Assembly: GCF_041053105.1 (NCBI RefSeq)
Contig: NZ_CP163444.1
Location: 3,906,001-3,970,000, forward strand
From: Streptomyces sp. R44
Lineage (GTDB): Bacteria > Actinomycetota > Actinomycetes > Streptomycetales > Streptomycetaceae
Direction: 5' to 3'
Length of the DNA: 64,000 bases
Below are positions 32,410-41,065 of the stretch, piece after piece (positions within the stretch are counted from its first letter, which is position 1; every line of letters begins with the position of its first letter). The position numbers and the translations under genes were made by a program. Below the pieces are notes generated by a model, which did not search any database, was not told the origin of the DNA, and saw only the letters and a list, made by a program, of their open reading frames with translations.

Positions 32410-34476
32410 TCAGTGGCCGCGCTTCGACTCCGTCAGGGCCGTCGTCAGCTCCTCCAGGGTCTCCAGGAGCAGCACGGCGCCCTTGTCGAGCAGGAAGTGG
32501 TCCGGTGGTTCGACGGACCAGGCGGTGACCGTCTCGCGCAGGTCGTCCCAGTGCGGCTCCCTGCGCTCCCGCACCTGCTTCGCGCCCCGTTCCGTCGACC
32601 GGTGCAGGGACTCCGCGAGGGCCGCGGCGGCGGGTACGGGCGGGGCGCCGCGCTCCGGCAGGTGCGCCTCCAGGAGCATCGCCACCCGGCCGAACTCGGC
32701 GAGCGCGTGCTCGGCCTGCTCCACCGCCGCGTGCGAGAGGCCCCGGTGCCGGACCGGTTCGTGGGCCGCCCGGGCCACCGCCTCCTGCCAGGCGACGCGG
32801 GCGGCGCGGGTCCTCAGGAGCGCTTCCCGTACGTCGGGGCTGGCCGGCCCGGCCGGGTCGGCGTACCGCGCGACGACGACGGCCGCGTACGCGCCGACCG
32901 CCGCCAGCCAGTCCGCGAGCCGCCCGCGCAGCCGGGGCGTCTCCCAGGCCGGGTAGACGGCGTACGACAGCATCGCGAGGACCCCGCCGAGGAGGGTCAG
33001 CAGGACCCGTTCCCGTACGGTCTGGGTCAGGCCCGCGCCGGCCATGCCGAGCAGGAAGACGACGTACGCGGAGACGAAGACCTGGCCGGCCGCGTACCCC
33101 GTCCGCATCAGCAGGTACATCCCGAACGCGCAGACCACCGCGAGCGCGGCGGACAGGTACATGCCCGGGTGCGCCGACTGCACCACGGCCGTCGCCAGGG
33201 CCACGCCGACGAGGGTGCCGCCGAAGCGGGCCACCGAGCGCGCGTACGTCTGCGAGAAGTCCGGGCGCATCACCATCACCGAGGCCATCGGGGCCCAGTA
33301 GCCGTGGCCGAACGGCAGCCAGGTCCCCAGCAGGTAGCCGGCGGCCGTGACCGCCGAGACGCGGACCGCGTGCCGGAGGACCGGGGAGTCGGGGCGCAGT
33401 TCGGCCCGTACCTTCGCGAGGACGAGGGGGGCGAGGCGGACCAGGGTGGGGCGGGTGCGGGCCCCCTGGGCGTACGGCTCCGACGTCTCCGTACGGGGCT
33501 CCGCCGTCTCGACGACGTCGCCCAGCAGCGCCGCCAGGCGGAGGGCCGCCCGGCGGGACGGGCCCCTGAGGATCGCGCCGGTGTCCGGGGTGCGGAGGGC
33601 GGCGAGCGCGGGCGCCGGCAGGACGACCGGTTCGCCGTGCCGGATCGCGTGCGCGGCGGCGTCCAGGACCTCGGCCGCCGCGCCGAGCAGCTCCCGCACC
33701 CGGGCCCGCTCCGGACCCTCCTCCGGCACGCCCACCGCCGGGTCCGCGAGCGAGGCCAGGACCGGGCGGATCCGCTCCGCGAGGCCCCGCGCGCCGTGCA
33801 GCTCCGCCGGGCGGGTGCGGGCCTGGCGGGGCGTCACGGCGGCGGCGTTGCGGGCCGTCATGAGGGGTACGGGGTCGAACGGAGCGACCGGGTCGTGGCG
33901 GAGCCGGCGGGCGTAGTCCGCCTCGGCGGCGAGCGCGTCCGCGAGGGCGTCGCGCTGGGCGCCCCAGCGGCGGACCGGGAGGAGCACCACCAGGGCCGCC
34001 TGGACGACACCGCCCGCGAAGATCATGGCGGCGTGGCCGGCGGCGGTGGCGACGGAGGTCGGGAGGGTGACCGTCACCAGCATGATCGCCACGTTGGAGG
34101 AGGCGAGGATGCCGGCGGTCGGGCCCGCGGCCCAGGCGAGCCCGGAGAGGAACGTCCAGAGGAGGAGCAGGGCGAGGAAGAGGGCGGTGTGGGCGCCGGT
34201 GAGATAGCCGAGGAACGTCGACACGGCGAGGCTGGCGCCGGAGGCCAGGGCGAGGGTGGGGCGGGGGCGCCAGGAGCGCTGGAAGGTGGCGATGGCCGCC
34301 TGGAAGGCGCCGAAGGCGGAGGAGGCGGCGACGGCGGGGCCGAAGAGGGCGAGCGAGAACCCGACGACGAGGGCGAGGCCGAGGGCGCCGCGTGCCGCGA
34401 CGGCGGGTTCGAGTCGCCGCCGCTCCATGGTGAGGCCGGAGCGGGCGGTCTCCTTCAGCGCCCGGAGCCAGCTCAT
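32410..34476 (-). CDS. FUSC family (aromatic acid exporter-like) membrane protein
   Basis: This 688-residue protein has two membrane-helix clusters: an N-terminal set (about residues 30-180, including SAFGAFQAAIATF and LAWAAGPTAGILASSNVAI) and a second FUSC-type set (about 380-520, including GYLLGTWLPFGHGYWAPMASVMVMRPDFSQTYARSVARFGGTLVG). The cytoplasmic middle and C-terminal regions are helical. FUSC/AaeB proteins export aromatic acids; substrate here is unknown. ATG 34476 was chosen over the longer frame because TACGCT lies six bases upstream and the preceding codons are not conserved-looking. Confidence 0.85.
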   Translation of the reverse strand: MSWLRALKETARSGLTMERRRLEPAVAARGALGLALVVGFSLALFGPAVAASSAFGAFQAAIATFQRSWRPRPTLALASGASLAVSTFLGYLTGAHTALFLALLLLWTFLSGLAWAAGPTAGILASSNVAIMLVTVTLPTSVATAAGHAAMIFAGGVVQAALVVLLPVRRWGAQRDALADALAAEADYARRLRHDPVAPFDPVPLMTARNAAAVTPRQARTRPAELHGARGLAERIRPVLASLADPAVGVPEEGPERARVRELLGAAAEVLDAAAHAIRHGEPVVLPAPALAALRTPDTGAILRGPSRRAALRLAALLGDVVETAEPRTETSEPYAQGARTRPTLVRLAPLVLAKVRAELRPDSPVLRHAVRVSAVTAAGYLLGTWLPFGHGYWAPMASVMVMRPDFSQTYARSVARFGGTLVGVALATAVVQSAHPGMYLSAALAVVCAFGMYLLMRTGYAAGQVFVSAYVVFLLGMAGAGLTQTVRERVLLTLLGGVLAMLSYAVYPAWETPRLRGRLADWLAAVGAYAAVVVARYADPAGPASPDVREALLRTRAARVAWQEAVARAAHEPVRHRGLSHAAVEQAEHALAEFGRVAMLLEAHLPERGAPPVPAAAALAESLHRSTERGAKQVRERREPHWDDLRETVTAWSVEPPDHFLLDKGAVLLLETLEELTTALTESKRGH

Positions 34477-34488
34477 GCGCTGAGCGTA
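34474..34488 (-). promoter_or_regulatory. -10 element of a leaderless transcript for the FUSC gene
   Basis: On the minus strand TACGCT (34488-34483) is followed by six bases and ATG 34476. No Shine-Dalgarno is present. Confidence 0.55.
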
Positions 34489-34532
34489 TCCACGAACCTC
34501 CCCGAACCGGGCATTTCCCCCGCTCCGGTGGC

Positions 34533-35648
34533 TTACGGCAAGTGCGGGCGGTCCGGGTGGAGGCCCGCCCGGTCGGCGGCCGTCGCGCCGTGGGTCCAGC
34601 CCGCCTCGTCCCAGGCCGCCCGGACCCGCGTCGTGCGGGTTTCCGGGAAGAGTTCGTCCGTGCGGGCGGTGACCGCCAGTTCGCGCGAGGCGAGGGCCGG
34701 CAGCAGCGTCGGGGCCTCGGCCGTCACCCGGCGGGACGTCGCCGCGAGCCGGGCGCCCAGCCGGTTCGCGTACGCGAGGAAGAACGACTGCCGGAAGGAC
34801 TTCGTGCGCTTGCGGCCGCCCGCCCGCTGCTCCGCCTCCGCCCGCGTCATCGCCGCCGTCCCCTGCACGAGCAGCGAGGTGTGCAGCAGCTCCACCGGGT
34901 CCAGGTCCGCCTCGAAGCCGACCACGGTCGAGAAGCCGTACGCCTCGTTCCACACCGCCCGGCAGTGGTTCGCCGTCGCCACCGCGTCGAGCAGGATCGC
35001 CTTCGCCTGCTCGTACGGCGGCTCCACCCCGATCCGGATCGCGCCCGGCGTCTCCGGGGACGGCGCGCCCGCCGCGAGCGTCGCCTCGTCCAGGCTGTGC
35101 CGGGCCATCAGCTCCTGGGCCTTGGCCGTCAGCGCCTCCGCCTCCTCCGGGTACCCCGTCGCCTCCGCCTTCGCGAGCAGCGCCCTGATCCGGGTCAGCA
35201 TCCGGGGCTCGCCCGCCACCGCCGGCGGCAGGGCCTCCCCCGGCACCGGGCCGACCGCGTCCAGGCGCGGCAGCCGGACGAGCAGCCGGTACAGCTCCAG
35301 GACGGTCGTCGCCCGCGAGAATCGGTCCGTCGGGCGCCCCTCCGCCGTGTCCAGGTCGTCCAGCTGCGCCTGCCAGCGGTGCGGGAGCCGCTCGTAGGCG
35401 GCCGTCTCCGTCCTGATCAGCCCCGCCAGGAGCCGTACGTGCTCGTCCGGCAGCTCGCGCCGCGCCATCCGCACCAGGTCTGCCGGCTGCCAGCCCCGCA
35501 CCCACAGCGTCCGGACGAACTCCTCGCCCCGCCGGGCCAGTTCCGCGTCCGTGCCCGGGGCGGCGGCCAGCAGCGAGGCCGCCAGGTCGAGGGAGCCGTC
35601 GTCGGTCGCGTACAGCGCCTCGAAGGCCTTGTCGATGGTCGTGCTCAC
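34533..35648 (-). CDS. DUF2786 domain protein
   Basis: This 371-residue protein contains a DUF2786 segment (RIRALLAKAEATGYPEEAEALTAKAQELMARHSLDE, about residues 170-205) followed by a long conserved region (HCRAVWNEAYGFSTVVGFEADLD, then KRTKSFRQSFFLAYANRLGARLAATS), as in other Streptomyces DUF2786 proteins. The biochemical role is unknown. GTG 35648 overlaps the HxlR gene stop (GTGA), so it is probably translationally coupled to that regulator. Confidence 0.8.
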   Translation of the reverse strand: MSTTIDKAFEALYATDDGSLDLAASLLAAAPGTDAELARRGEEFVRTLWVRGWQPADLVRMARRELPDEHVRLLAGLIRTETAAYERLPHRWQAQLDDLDTAEGRPTDRFSRATTVLELYRLLVRLPRLDAVGPVPGEALPPAVAGEPRMLTRIRALLAKAEATGYPEEAEALTAKAQELMARHSLDEATLAAGAPSPETPGAIRIGVEPPYEQAKAILLDAVATANHCRAVWNEAYGFSTVVGFEADLDPVELLHTSLLVQGTAAMTRAEAEQRAGGRKRTKSFRQSFFLAYANRLGARLAATSRRVTAEAPTLLPALASRELAVTARTDELFPETRTTRVRAAWDEAGWTHGATAADRAGLHPDRPHLP

Positions 35649-36037
35649 GCCGTGCCCCTCGCGTCCCATGCCTCGCGCGACCGGGCGATCACCGCGCGGT
35701 GGTCGAGCGACCAGTCGATCAGCTGCTTGATCAGGTGCGTCATGCTGTGCCCGGTCTCCGTCAGCGCGTACTCCACCTGCGGCGGGGTCGTCGGGTACAC
35801 CGTCCGCGAGACCAGCCCGTCCCTTTCGAGGCGGCGCAGCGTCAGGGTCAGCATCCGCTGCGAGATGCCGGTGACGAGCCGCTGGAGCTCCCTGAACCGC
35901 CTGGCCCCGGCGGCGAGTTCGACGACGACGTGCACCGTCCACTTGTCGCCGAGCCGGTCCTGGACGTCCCGTACCCCGCAGTCCTCGGCACAGCTGACCA
36001 AGGGCTCGGTGGTTACCTCCGTGTGCCCCTCTGACAT
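35645..36037 (-). CDS. HxlR family transcriptional regulator
   Basis: This 130-residue protein has the HxlR winged helix with the N-terminal cysteine pair CAEDCGVRDVQDRLGDKWTV, then FRELQRLVTGISQRMLTLTLRRLERDGLVSRTVYPTTPPQVEYALTETG. HxlR regulators sense quinones, aldehydes or disulphide stress through such cysteines. ATG 36037 has AAGGAGG at 7 nt. It is divergent from a QorB-like reductase; the region between contains four tandem 20-bp repeats. The next gene (34533) overlaps. Confidence 0.92.
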   Translation of the reverse strand: MSEGHTEVTTEPLVSCAEDCGVRDVQDRLGDKWTVHVVVELAAGARRFRELQRLVTGISQRMLTLTLRRLERDGLVSRTVYPTTPPQVEYALTETGHSMTHLIKQLIDWSLDHRAVIARSREAWDARGTA

Positions 36038-36068
36038 CAATGTGCCTCCTTCCGCACGACCGCCCACC

Positions 36069-36149
36069 CGTTCACGATGGTCCTAGATCGTTCCAAACCG
36101 CTCGCGATTCGTTCTCAACCGCTCGCGATCGTTCCCGATCGCTCTCGAT
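36069..36149. repeat. Four tandem ~20-bp repeats in the hxlR/qor-like intergenic region
   Basis: Units at 36069-36088, 36089-36108, 36110-36129 and 36130-36149 follow the pattern CGTTCnnnnnCGCTCGCGAT. The middle two differ at three positions, and the outer two are more degenerate (the first matches the fourth at about 15 of 20 positions). The ~20-21 bp period, about two helical turns, suggests a multi-site operator for the HxlR regulator and/or iterated promoter sequences. Confidence 0.7.
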
Positions 36150-36182
36150 GGTCTCAGCCGTCACGGCCCCTGGGGGAATTCC

Positions 36183-37004
36183 ATGCTGCTCGTCACCGGC
36201 GTCTCCGGCGCCCTCGGCTCTCTCGTCGCCGCACGGCTCGCCGGCCGCGACGACGTCGTCCTCGGCACCCGCGCCGGGCTTCCCGGCACCCGCCGGCTCG
36301 ACTTCGACGCGCCGGAGACCCTGCCGGAGGCCTTCGCCGAAGTGGACACCCTGCTCCTCATATCCGCCGGGTACGGCGAGGACGACGTCGTCGTCGCCCG
36401 CCACGAGGCCGCGATCTCCGCCGCCGAGGCCGCCGGCGTCCGGCACGTCGTCTACACGAGCCTCTCCGGCGACGGCGACCACCTCACGTACGCGCTCGCG
36501 CACCGCTGGACCGAGCGGCGGCTCAAGCGGTCCACGACGCTCGACTGGACGATCCTCCGCAACGGCCTCTACGCCGAGCTCCTCACCTGGATCGCCTCCC
36601 CCGACGCCGAGCACCGCATCACCGGCCCGCTCGGCGAGGGCCGGCTCGCCGCCGTCGCCCGCGAGGACCTCGCGGACATCGCCGTCTCCGTCGCCACCGA
36701 TCCGGCCGCCCACCGCAACCGGGTGTACGAGCTCGTCGGCGAGCGCGCCCTCGGCGGCGCGGACCTCGCGGCGGCGCTGGGCGCCGCGTACGCCCCGGGG
36801 ACGCTCGCGGAGGCCCGTACCGCCCTCGCCGCGTCCGGGGCCGTGCCCTTCCAGGTGCCGATGCTGGCCAGCACGTACTCGGCGATCGCCCACGGCTTCC
36901 TGGACGGCACGGGCGTCGACCGCAACGACCTGCGGGCGCTGCTCGGCGGGCGCGACCCCCTCGACGCGCTCGACGTGTTCGTGAAGGCCGTACGGGAGGG
37001 GTGA
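36183..37004 (+). CDS. NmrA/QorB-like NAD(P)H-dependent quinone reductase
   Basis: This 273-residue Rossmann protein begins MLLVTGVSGALGSLVAARL (GxxGxxG dinucleotide motif), then has LLLISAGYGEDD, HVVYTSLSGDGDHL, WTERRLKRSTTLDWTILRNGLYAELL and a DLADIA segment typical of the QorB/NmrA-like atypical short-chain dehydrogenases. It probably reduces quinones using NADPH. The divergent HxlR regulator often controls such genes in response to quinones or aldehydes. Confidence 0.88.
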   Translation: MLLVTGVSGALGSLVAARLAGRDDVVLGTRAGLPGTRRLDFDAPETLPEAFAEVDTLLLISAGYGEDDVVVARHEAAISAAEAAGVRHVVYTSLSGDGDHLTYALAHRWTERRLKRSTTLDWTILRNGLYAELLTWIASPDAEHRITGPLGEGRLAAVAREDLADIAVSVATDPAAHRNRVYELVGERALGGADLAAALGAAYAPGTLAEARTALAASGAVPFQVPMLASTYSAIAHGFLDGTGVDRNDLRALLGGRDPLDALDVFVKAVREG

Positions 37005-37091
37005 GCCGAGCCCGGGGGTAGGGCCAGGCATACCGCCGGAACGCCCGCTGGTGGTCGTGATCGGGACGCGCCGAAACGGTTGGCTCGGACC

Positions 37092-37859
37092 ATGACCTCG
37101 AACCCCGCCGTACGGCTCCGCCGGCTGACCCGGCACCACCGCGACGTCCGCGCCCTCGACGGCGTCGACCTCGACTTCGCCGCCGGGACCTTCACCGCCG
37201 TCATGGGGCCGTCCGGCTCCGGCAAGTCCACGCTCCTCCAGTGCGCCGCCGGGCTCGACCGGCCCGGCTCCGGGACCGTGGAGGTCGGCGGCACGGCGCT
37301 GGAGGGGCTGAGCGAGCGGCGCCTCACGCTGCTGCGGCGGGACCGGATCGGCTTCGTCTTCCAGTCCTTCAACCTGCTGCCCTCCCTGACCGCCGCCCAG
37401 AACGTGGCCCTGCCGCTGCGGCTGGCCGGCCGGCGGCCGTCCCGTACGGAGATCCGGGAGGCACTCGCGCGCGTGGGGCTCGCCGGACGGGAACGGCACC
37501 GGCCCGGCGAGCTGTCCGGCGGCCAGCAGCAACGGGTCGCGATCGCCCGGGCGCTGATCACCCGGCCGGCCGTCCTCTTCGGCGACGAACCGACCGGCGC
37601 GCTCGACTCGACGACGAGCCGCGAGGTGCTCGCCATGCTGCGGGACCTGGTCGACCGCGACGGCCAGACGATCGTCATGGTCACCCACGACCCGGTGGCG
37701 GCGTCCCGCGCGGACCGGGTGGTCTTCCTGGTCGACGGCAGGGTCACCGCCGAACTGACGGACCCCACGATGGAGACGGTCGCGGCGCGGATGACGGCGC
37801 TTGAGACGGGCGACCGGGCTGCCGGCGCCGGCGTCCCGGTGGGGAGGGCCTCGTGCTGA
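37092..37859 (+). CDS. ABC transporter ATPase (LolD/MacB type)
   Basis: This 255-residue ATPase has Walker A GPSGSGKST, the Q-loop FVFQSFNLLPSLTAAQNVALPLRLAG, signature LSGGQQQRVAIARAL and Walker B LFGDEPTGALD, the pattern of the MacB/LolD/FtsE class that partners FtsX-like permeases. ATG 37092 is the best start; no strong ribosome binding site is seen. It overlaps the permease gene by 7 bp. Confidence 0.92.
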   Translation: MTSNPAVRLRRLTRHHRDVRALDGVDLDFAAGTFTAVMGPSGSGKSTLLQCAAGLDRPGSGTVEVGGTALEGLSERRLTLLRRDRIGFVFQSFNLLPSLTAAQNVALPLRLAGRRPSRTEIREALARVGLAGRERHRPGELSGGQQQRVAIARALITRPAVLFGDEPTGALDSTTSREVLAMLRDLVDRDGQTIVMVTHDPVAASRADRVVFLVDGRVTAELTDPTMETVAARMTALETGDRAAGAGVPVGRASC

Positions 37860-39961
37860 CCGTCGTCCTCTCCGGGCTCCGGGACCGCTGGGCCTCCTTC
37901 CTCGGCGGCTTCGTCGCGCTCGCGCTCGGCGTCGGGCTGCTCGCCACCATGGGACTCGGGCTCTCCGCCACTTTTCACGCCCCCGAGCGTTCTCCCCAGC
38001 GGTTCGCCTCCTCGCCCGTCGTCGTCCGGGGCCAGGACCGGCTGACCCTCGACGTGCGGCGCGGGCCCGACACCGTGCCCGTGGAGCAGCGGCTCGACCG
38101 TCCACAGCCTGTGGACGACGAACTGCTCCGGGAACTCCGCGCCCGCTGGACCGTCACCGCCTCCGGCGGCCCCGACGCCGTCGGCCTCGACGCGCCCGCC
38201 GCCGAGGTCAGGGCACTCGTCGGCGACCGCGCCCGGGTGCTCACCGGGGCCGAGCGCGCCCAGGCCGACCCCGACCCCGAGCGGGACGCCCGCGCCCTCG
38301 TCGGCCTCAACGCCCTCCTCGGCACCTCCGGCGGCGTCACCGCCTTCGTCTCCGTCTTCGTCGTCGCCTCCACCTTCGCCTTCGCCGTCGCGCTGCGCCG
38401 GCGCGAGTTCGGGCTGCTCCGCACCGCCGGGGCCACCCCCGGCCAGATCCGGCGACTCCTCCTCGGCGAGGCGGCGGTGCTGGGCGTGCTCGCGTCCGCC
38501 GCCGGGTGCGCGCTCGGTGCCCTCGGCGCGCCCGTCCTCGCCCGGACGCTCGTCGACGGCGGCCTCGCGCCCGCGTGGTTCACGATCGGCGGGCCGTCCT
38601 GGCCCTTCCACGCGGCCTTCTGGACAGGGGTGACGGTCGCTCTCGCCGGGGCCGTCGCCGCGTCCCGGCGAGCCGGGAAGGTCGGCCCCACGGCCGCGCT
38701 GCGGGAGGCGGACGTCGACGCGGACGCCCTGCCCCTCGGCCGGGCCGTCCTCGGTGCGGGCCTGGTCGTGGCCGGGCTCGGACTCCTCGTCTGGACCTGC
38801 GTCACCGATCCGTCCGCGCTGCTCAAGCGGAAGACGTACACGACCCTGCCGATGCTCCTGATCACCGGCGTCGCGCTGCTCTCCCCGCTCCTCGTCCGGC
38901 CGGCGGCACGGCTGCTGCGGGCGCGCGGGGCGGTGGGGACGCTGGTACGGGAGAACAGCGCGGCCGCCGTCCGCCGTACCGCCGCCGTCGCCGGGCCCGT
39001 CCTCGTGACCGTGGCGCTCGCCGGGACGCTGTTCGGCTCGGCGACGAGCGTCACGCGCGCGAAGGAGGCCGAGGCGCGGGAGCAGACGGCCGCCCAGTAC
39101 GTGGCGAGCGGCGCGGACCTGCGGCCGGTGGCGGCGCCGCCCGGAGCCGTGGTGTCCGCCACCGGGGCCACGTCCGTCTTCGTACGGGACGGGGACGAGG
39201 CCGTCGTGAAGTACGGGGCGCGGGCGGTCGCCGACCCGGCGGCCTTCGCGGAGCTGGCCCGGCTGCCGGTGACCGCCGGGGACCTGCGGGACCTGGACGA
39301 CCGCTCGATCGTCGTGAGCGAGGAGTTCGAGCGGCACCGGGTCGGCGGGACGGTCGAGGTGTGGCGGGCGGACGGGAGCGGTCCGGTGCGGCTCCGGGTC
39401 GTGGCCGTCCTGGCGCTCGGGACCGGCGACAACGGGCCGTACGTCACCCGGGCGAACGCACCGGGCGCCGCGCTCGACCGGATCGACGCGCGCGGGGGCG
39501 GGGCGGGGACGGTGCGGGCCCTCGCGGCGAGCGGGGGGACGGTGCGGGCCGCCGCCGAGCGGCAGGCGACGGGGAGCACCGCAAACCCCCGGAGCCGCCT
39601 GGGCATGGTCCTCGTCCTGGGCATCGCCCTCGTCTACACGGTCATCGGCCTGGCCAACACCCTGCTCATGGCGACGTCGGTACGGGGCGGGGAACTGGCC
39701 TCGCTGCGGCTCGCCGGAGCGACCCGGGCCCAGATCCTGCGGGTGGTGACCGGCGAGGCGGTGCTGGCGGTGGCGATCGGGACGCTGCTGGGCCTGGTGG
39801 TGACGGCGATCGTCCTGGGCACCCTGGGCGCGGGCCTGGCGGCGCTGTCGGCCCCGGTGGTCCTGGCCCTGCCGTGGGCGCAGGTCGGCGCGGCGGCGGG
39901 GGTGTGCGCGGCGGTCGCGGTCGCCGCCTCGATGGTCCCCGCGTGGCGGCTCACGCGCTGA
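37853..39961 (+). CDS. FtsX-like ABC permease (DUF214/MacB_PCD type)
   Basis: This 702-residue permease has two FtsX domains: residues ~150-270 (STFAFAVALRRREFGLLRTAGATPGQIRRLLLGEAAVLG) and ~580-700 (VIGLANTLLMATSVRGGELASLRLAGATRAQILRVVTGEAVLAV), with an extracytoplasmic domain between. An N-terminal helix (res ~10-35) follows the GTG start, which has GGAGG upstream. It forms a mechanotransmission-type ABC system with the overlapping ATPase; substrate unknown. A double hairpin follows at 39981-40054. Confidence 0.9.
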   Translation: MLTVVLSGLRDRWASFLGGFVALALGVGLLATMGLGLSATFHAPERSPQRFASSPVVVRGQDRLTLDVRRGPDTVPVEQRLDRPQPVDDELLRELRARWTVTASGGPDAVGLDAPAAEVRALVGDRARVLTGAERAQADPDPERDARALVGLNALLGTSGGVTAFVSVFVVASTFAFAVALRRREFGLLRTAGATPGQIRRLLLGEAAVLGVLASAAGCALGALGAPVLARTLVDGGLAPAWFTIGGPSWPFHAAFWTGVTVALAGAVAASRRAGKVGPTAALREADVDADALPLGRAVLGAGLVVAGLGLLVWTCVTDPSALLKRKTYTTLPMLLITGVALLSPLLVRPAARLLRARGAVGTLVRENSAAAVRRTAAVAGPVLVTVALAGTLFGSATSVTRAKEAEAREQTAAQYVASGADLRPVAAPPGAVVSATGATSVFVRDGDEAVVKYGARAVADPAAFAELARLPVTAGDLRDLDDRSIVVSEEFERHRVGGTVEVWRADGSGPVRLRVVAVLALGTGDNGPYVTRANAPGAALDRIDARGGGAGTVRALAASGGTVRAAAERQATGSTANPRSRLGMVLVLGIALVYTVIGLANTLLMATSVRGGELASLRLAGATRAQILRVVTGEAVLAVAIGTLLGLVVTAIVLGTLGAGLAALSAPVVLALPWAQVGAAAGVCAAVAVAASMVPAWRLTR

Positions 39962-39980
39962 GCGGCGATGGTGGGACGAC

Positions 39981-40017
39981 GGGACGGTGACCGGGGTCGG
40001 AGCCGGGTCACCGTCCC
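39981..40017 (+). terminator. Terminator hairpin 1 after the FtsX-type operon
   Basis: GGGACGGTGACC (39981-39992) pairs perfectly with GGTCACCGTCCC (40006-40017), 20 bp after the stop. Confidence 0.75.
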
Positions 40018-40026
40018 GCCCTACGG

Positions 40027-40054
40027 GTGACGCGCCGCGCGTGCGGCGCGTCAC
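40027..40054. terminator. Hairpin 2 in tandem with the previous one
   Basis: GTGACGCGCCGC (40027-40038) pairs perfectly with GCGGCGCGTCAC (40043-40054) across GCGT. Two consecutive 12-bp perfect hairpins may form a tandem terminator. Confidence 0.6.
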
Positions 40055-40153
40055 GCGCGTGCGGCACCCGTGCGGGCTGCCCCGCGGAACGGCGCTCCGG
40101 CCCACCCCCGTGCGGCCGGCATCCGTTCCCGGCGTGCGCCGCCCCGTCCACCC

Positions 40154-40191
40154 TTGTCGGGCGCGGGGCGGGCCGCCATGCTGGGCGCATG
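40154..40191 (+). promoter_or_regulatory. Complete promoter of a leaderless small gene
   Basis: TTGTCG (40154-40159), a 17-bp spacer and CATGCT (40177-40182) are followed by six bases and ATG 40189. This is the only leaderless candidate in the window with a good -35 as well. Confidence 0.6.
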
Positions 40192-40485
40192 CCCGGACAG
40201 CGGAAGAGGAAGAAGCGGCAGCGTGAGGCCCTCGCCCGGCACAGGGACCGCTTCGGTCCGGACGCGGGCCACTGGGAGGTGGTGTGCTCCCCCCAGGACG
40301 AGACCGCGCTGCGGGCCGAGATGCGGCGCCTGCGCGCCGAGCGCCCGGACCTCGACGAGGACGCGGTCCGCGTGGACATGCTGTGCGGGCGCCTCGTCCA
40401 CCCCACCACCTACCGGCTGAGCGTCTTCGTCCCCTTCGACGCGGACGCGGAACAGCTCGACGCCGAACAGCCTCAGGAGGCCTGA
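40189..40485 (+). CDS. Small basic/acidic hypothetical protein
   Basis: This 98-residue protein has a very basic N-terminus (MPGQRKRKKRQREALARHRDRFG), then a mixed segment (WEVVCSPQDETALRAEMRRLRAERPDLDEDAVRVDMLCGRLVHPTTYRLSVFVPF) and an acidic tail. I do not recognise the family; similar small proteins occur in other Streptomyces. The start follows a leaderless promoter. Its 3' end overlaps the convergent acetyltransferase gene by 13 bp. Confidence 0.7.
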   Translation: MPGQRKRKKRQREALARHRDRFGPDAGHWEVVCSPQDETALRAEMRRLRAERPDLDEDAVRVDMLCGRLVHPTTYRLSVFVPFDADAEQLDAEQPQEA

Positions 40486-41042
40486 CCCGACGCCTTCCGC
40501 CAGTCCGGGGCCAGGACCGCCCAGATCTCCTCGTCGTGGCGCTTGCCCCGGTAGTCGTAGCTCTCCCGCAGGACCCCGTCCCGCGTCATGCCCAGCCGCC
40601 GCGCCACCGCGATGCTCGGCTCGTTGTCCGAGGAGACCACCCACTCCACCCGGTGGATGCCCCGTACCGAGATCGCCCAGTCGATGAGCGCCCGCGCCGC
40701 CCGCGTCACCAGGCCCTTGCCGACGCCCGCCGGCTCCAGCCAGACGCCCGCCTCCGCCGTGCCGCCCGTCGGGTCGAACTTTCGGAGGATCACCGCGCCG
40801 ACGAGCGTGCCCCCGGACCAGATGCCGTGGATGCGTCCGGTGTCGGCCGCCGCCCGCTCCGCGTACGCCCGGAGGAAGGCCCGGCTCGACTCCAGGTCCG
40901 TCACCACGTCCGGGAGCCCGTTCCGCGCGCCGATGAACTCCCGTCCCCGGTCCATGTGCGCGAGGAACTCCTCGGCCTGCCACGGTTCGAGCGGGCGCAG
41001 CTCCGCGCCGTCGTCGCCCAGGGACATCGTGTACATCGGCAT
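40473..41042 (-). CDS. GNAT family N-acetyltransferase (RimJ/RimL type)
   Basis: This 189-residue protein has the RimL-type GNAT pattern: ELRPLEPWQAEEFLAHMD, the V-G-A-V-I-L-R strand, EAGVWLEPAGVGKGLVTRAARALIDWAI (acetyl-CoA pyrophosphate loop) and VEWVVSSDNEPSIAVARRLGMTRDGVLRESYDYRGKRHDEEIWAVL. It would acetylate ribosomal-protein N-termini or a small amine; substrate unknown. ATG 41042 has GGAGG at 6 nt. Confidence 0.92.
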   Translation of the reverse strand: MPMYTMSLGDDGAELRPLEPWQAEEFLAHMDRGREFIGARNGLPDVVTDLESSRAFLRAYAERAAADTGRIHGIWSGGTLVGAVILRKFDPTGGTAEAGVWLEPAGVGKGLVTRAARALIDWAISVRGIHRVEWVVSSDNEPSIAVARRLGMTRDGVLRESYDYRGKRHDEEIWAVLAPDWRKASGQAS

Positions 41043-41065
41043 CGCCTTCCTCCGTCATCGCCCCA

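Noticed and set aside
32410..35505. A 1031-residue protein extending the FUSC frame upstream
   Set aside because: The upstream 343 codons overlap the DUF2786 gene in antiphase and are Gly/Ala/Arg-rich; the leaderless promoter places the start at 34476.
36089..36149. CRISPR array at the hxlR promoter
   Set aside because: The repeats abut with no spacers and no cas genes are near; an operator array explains them better.
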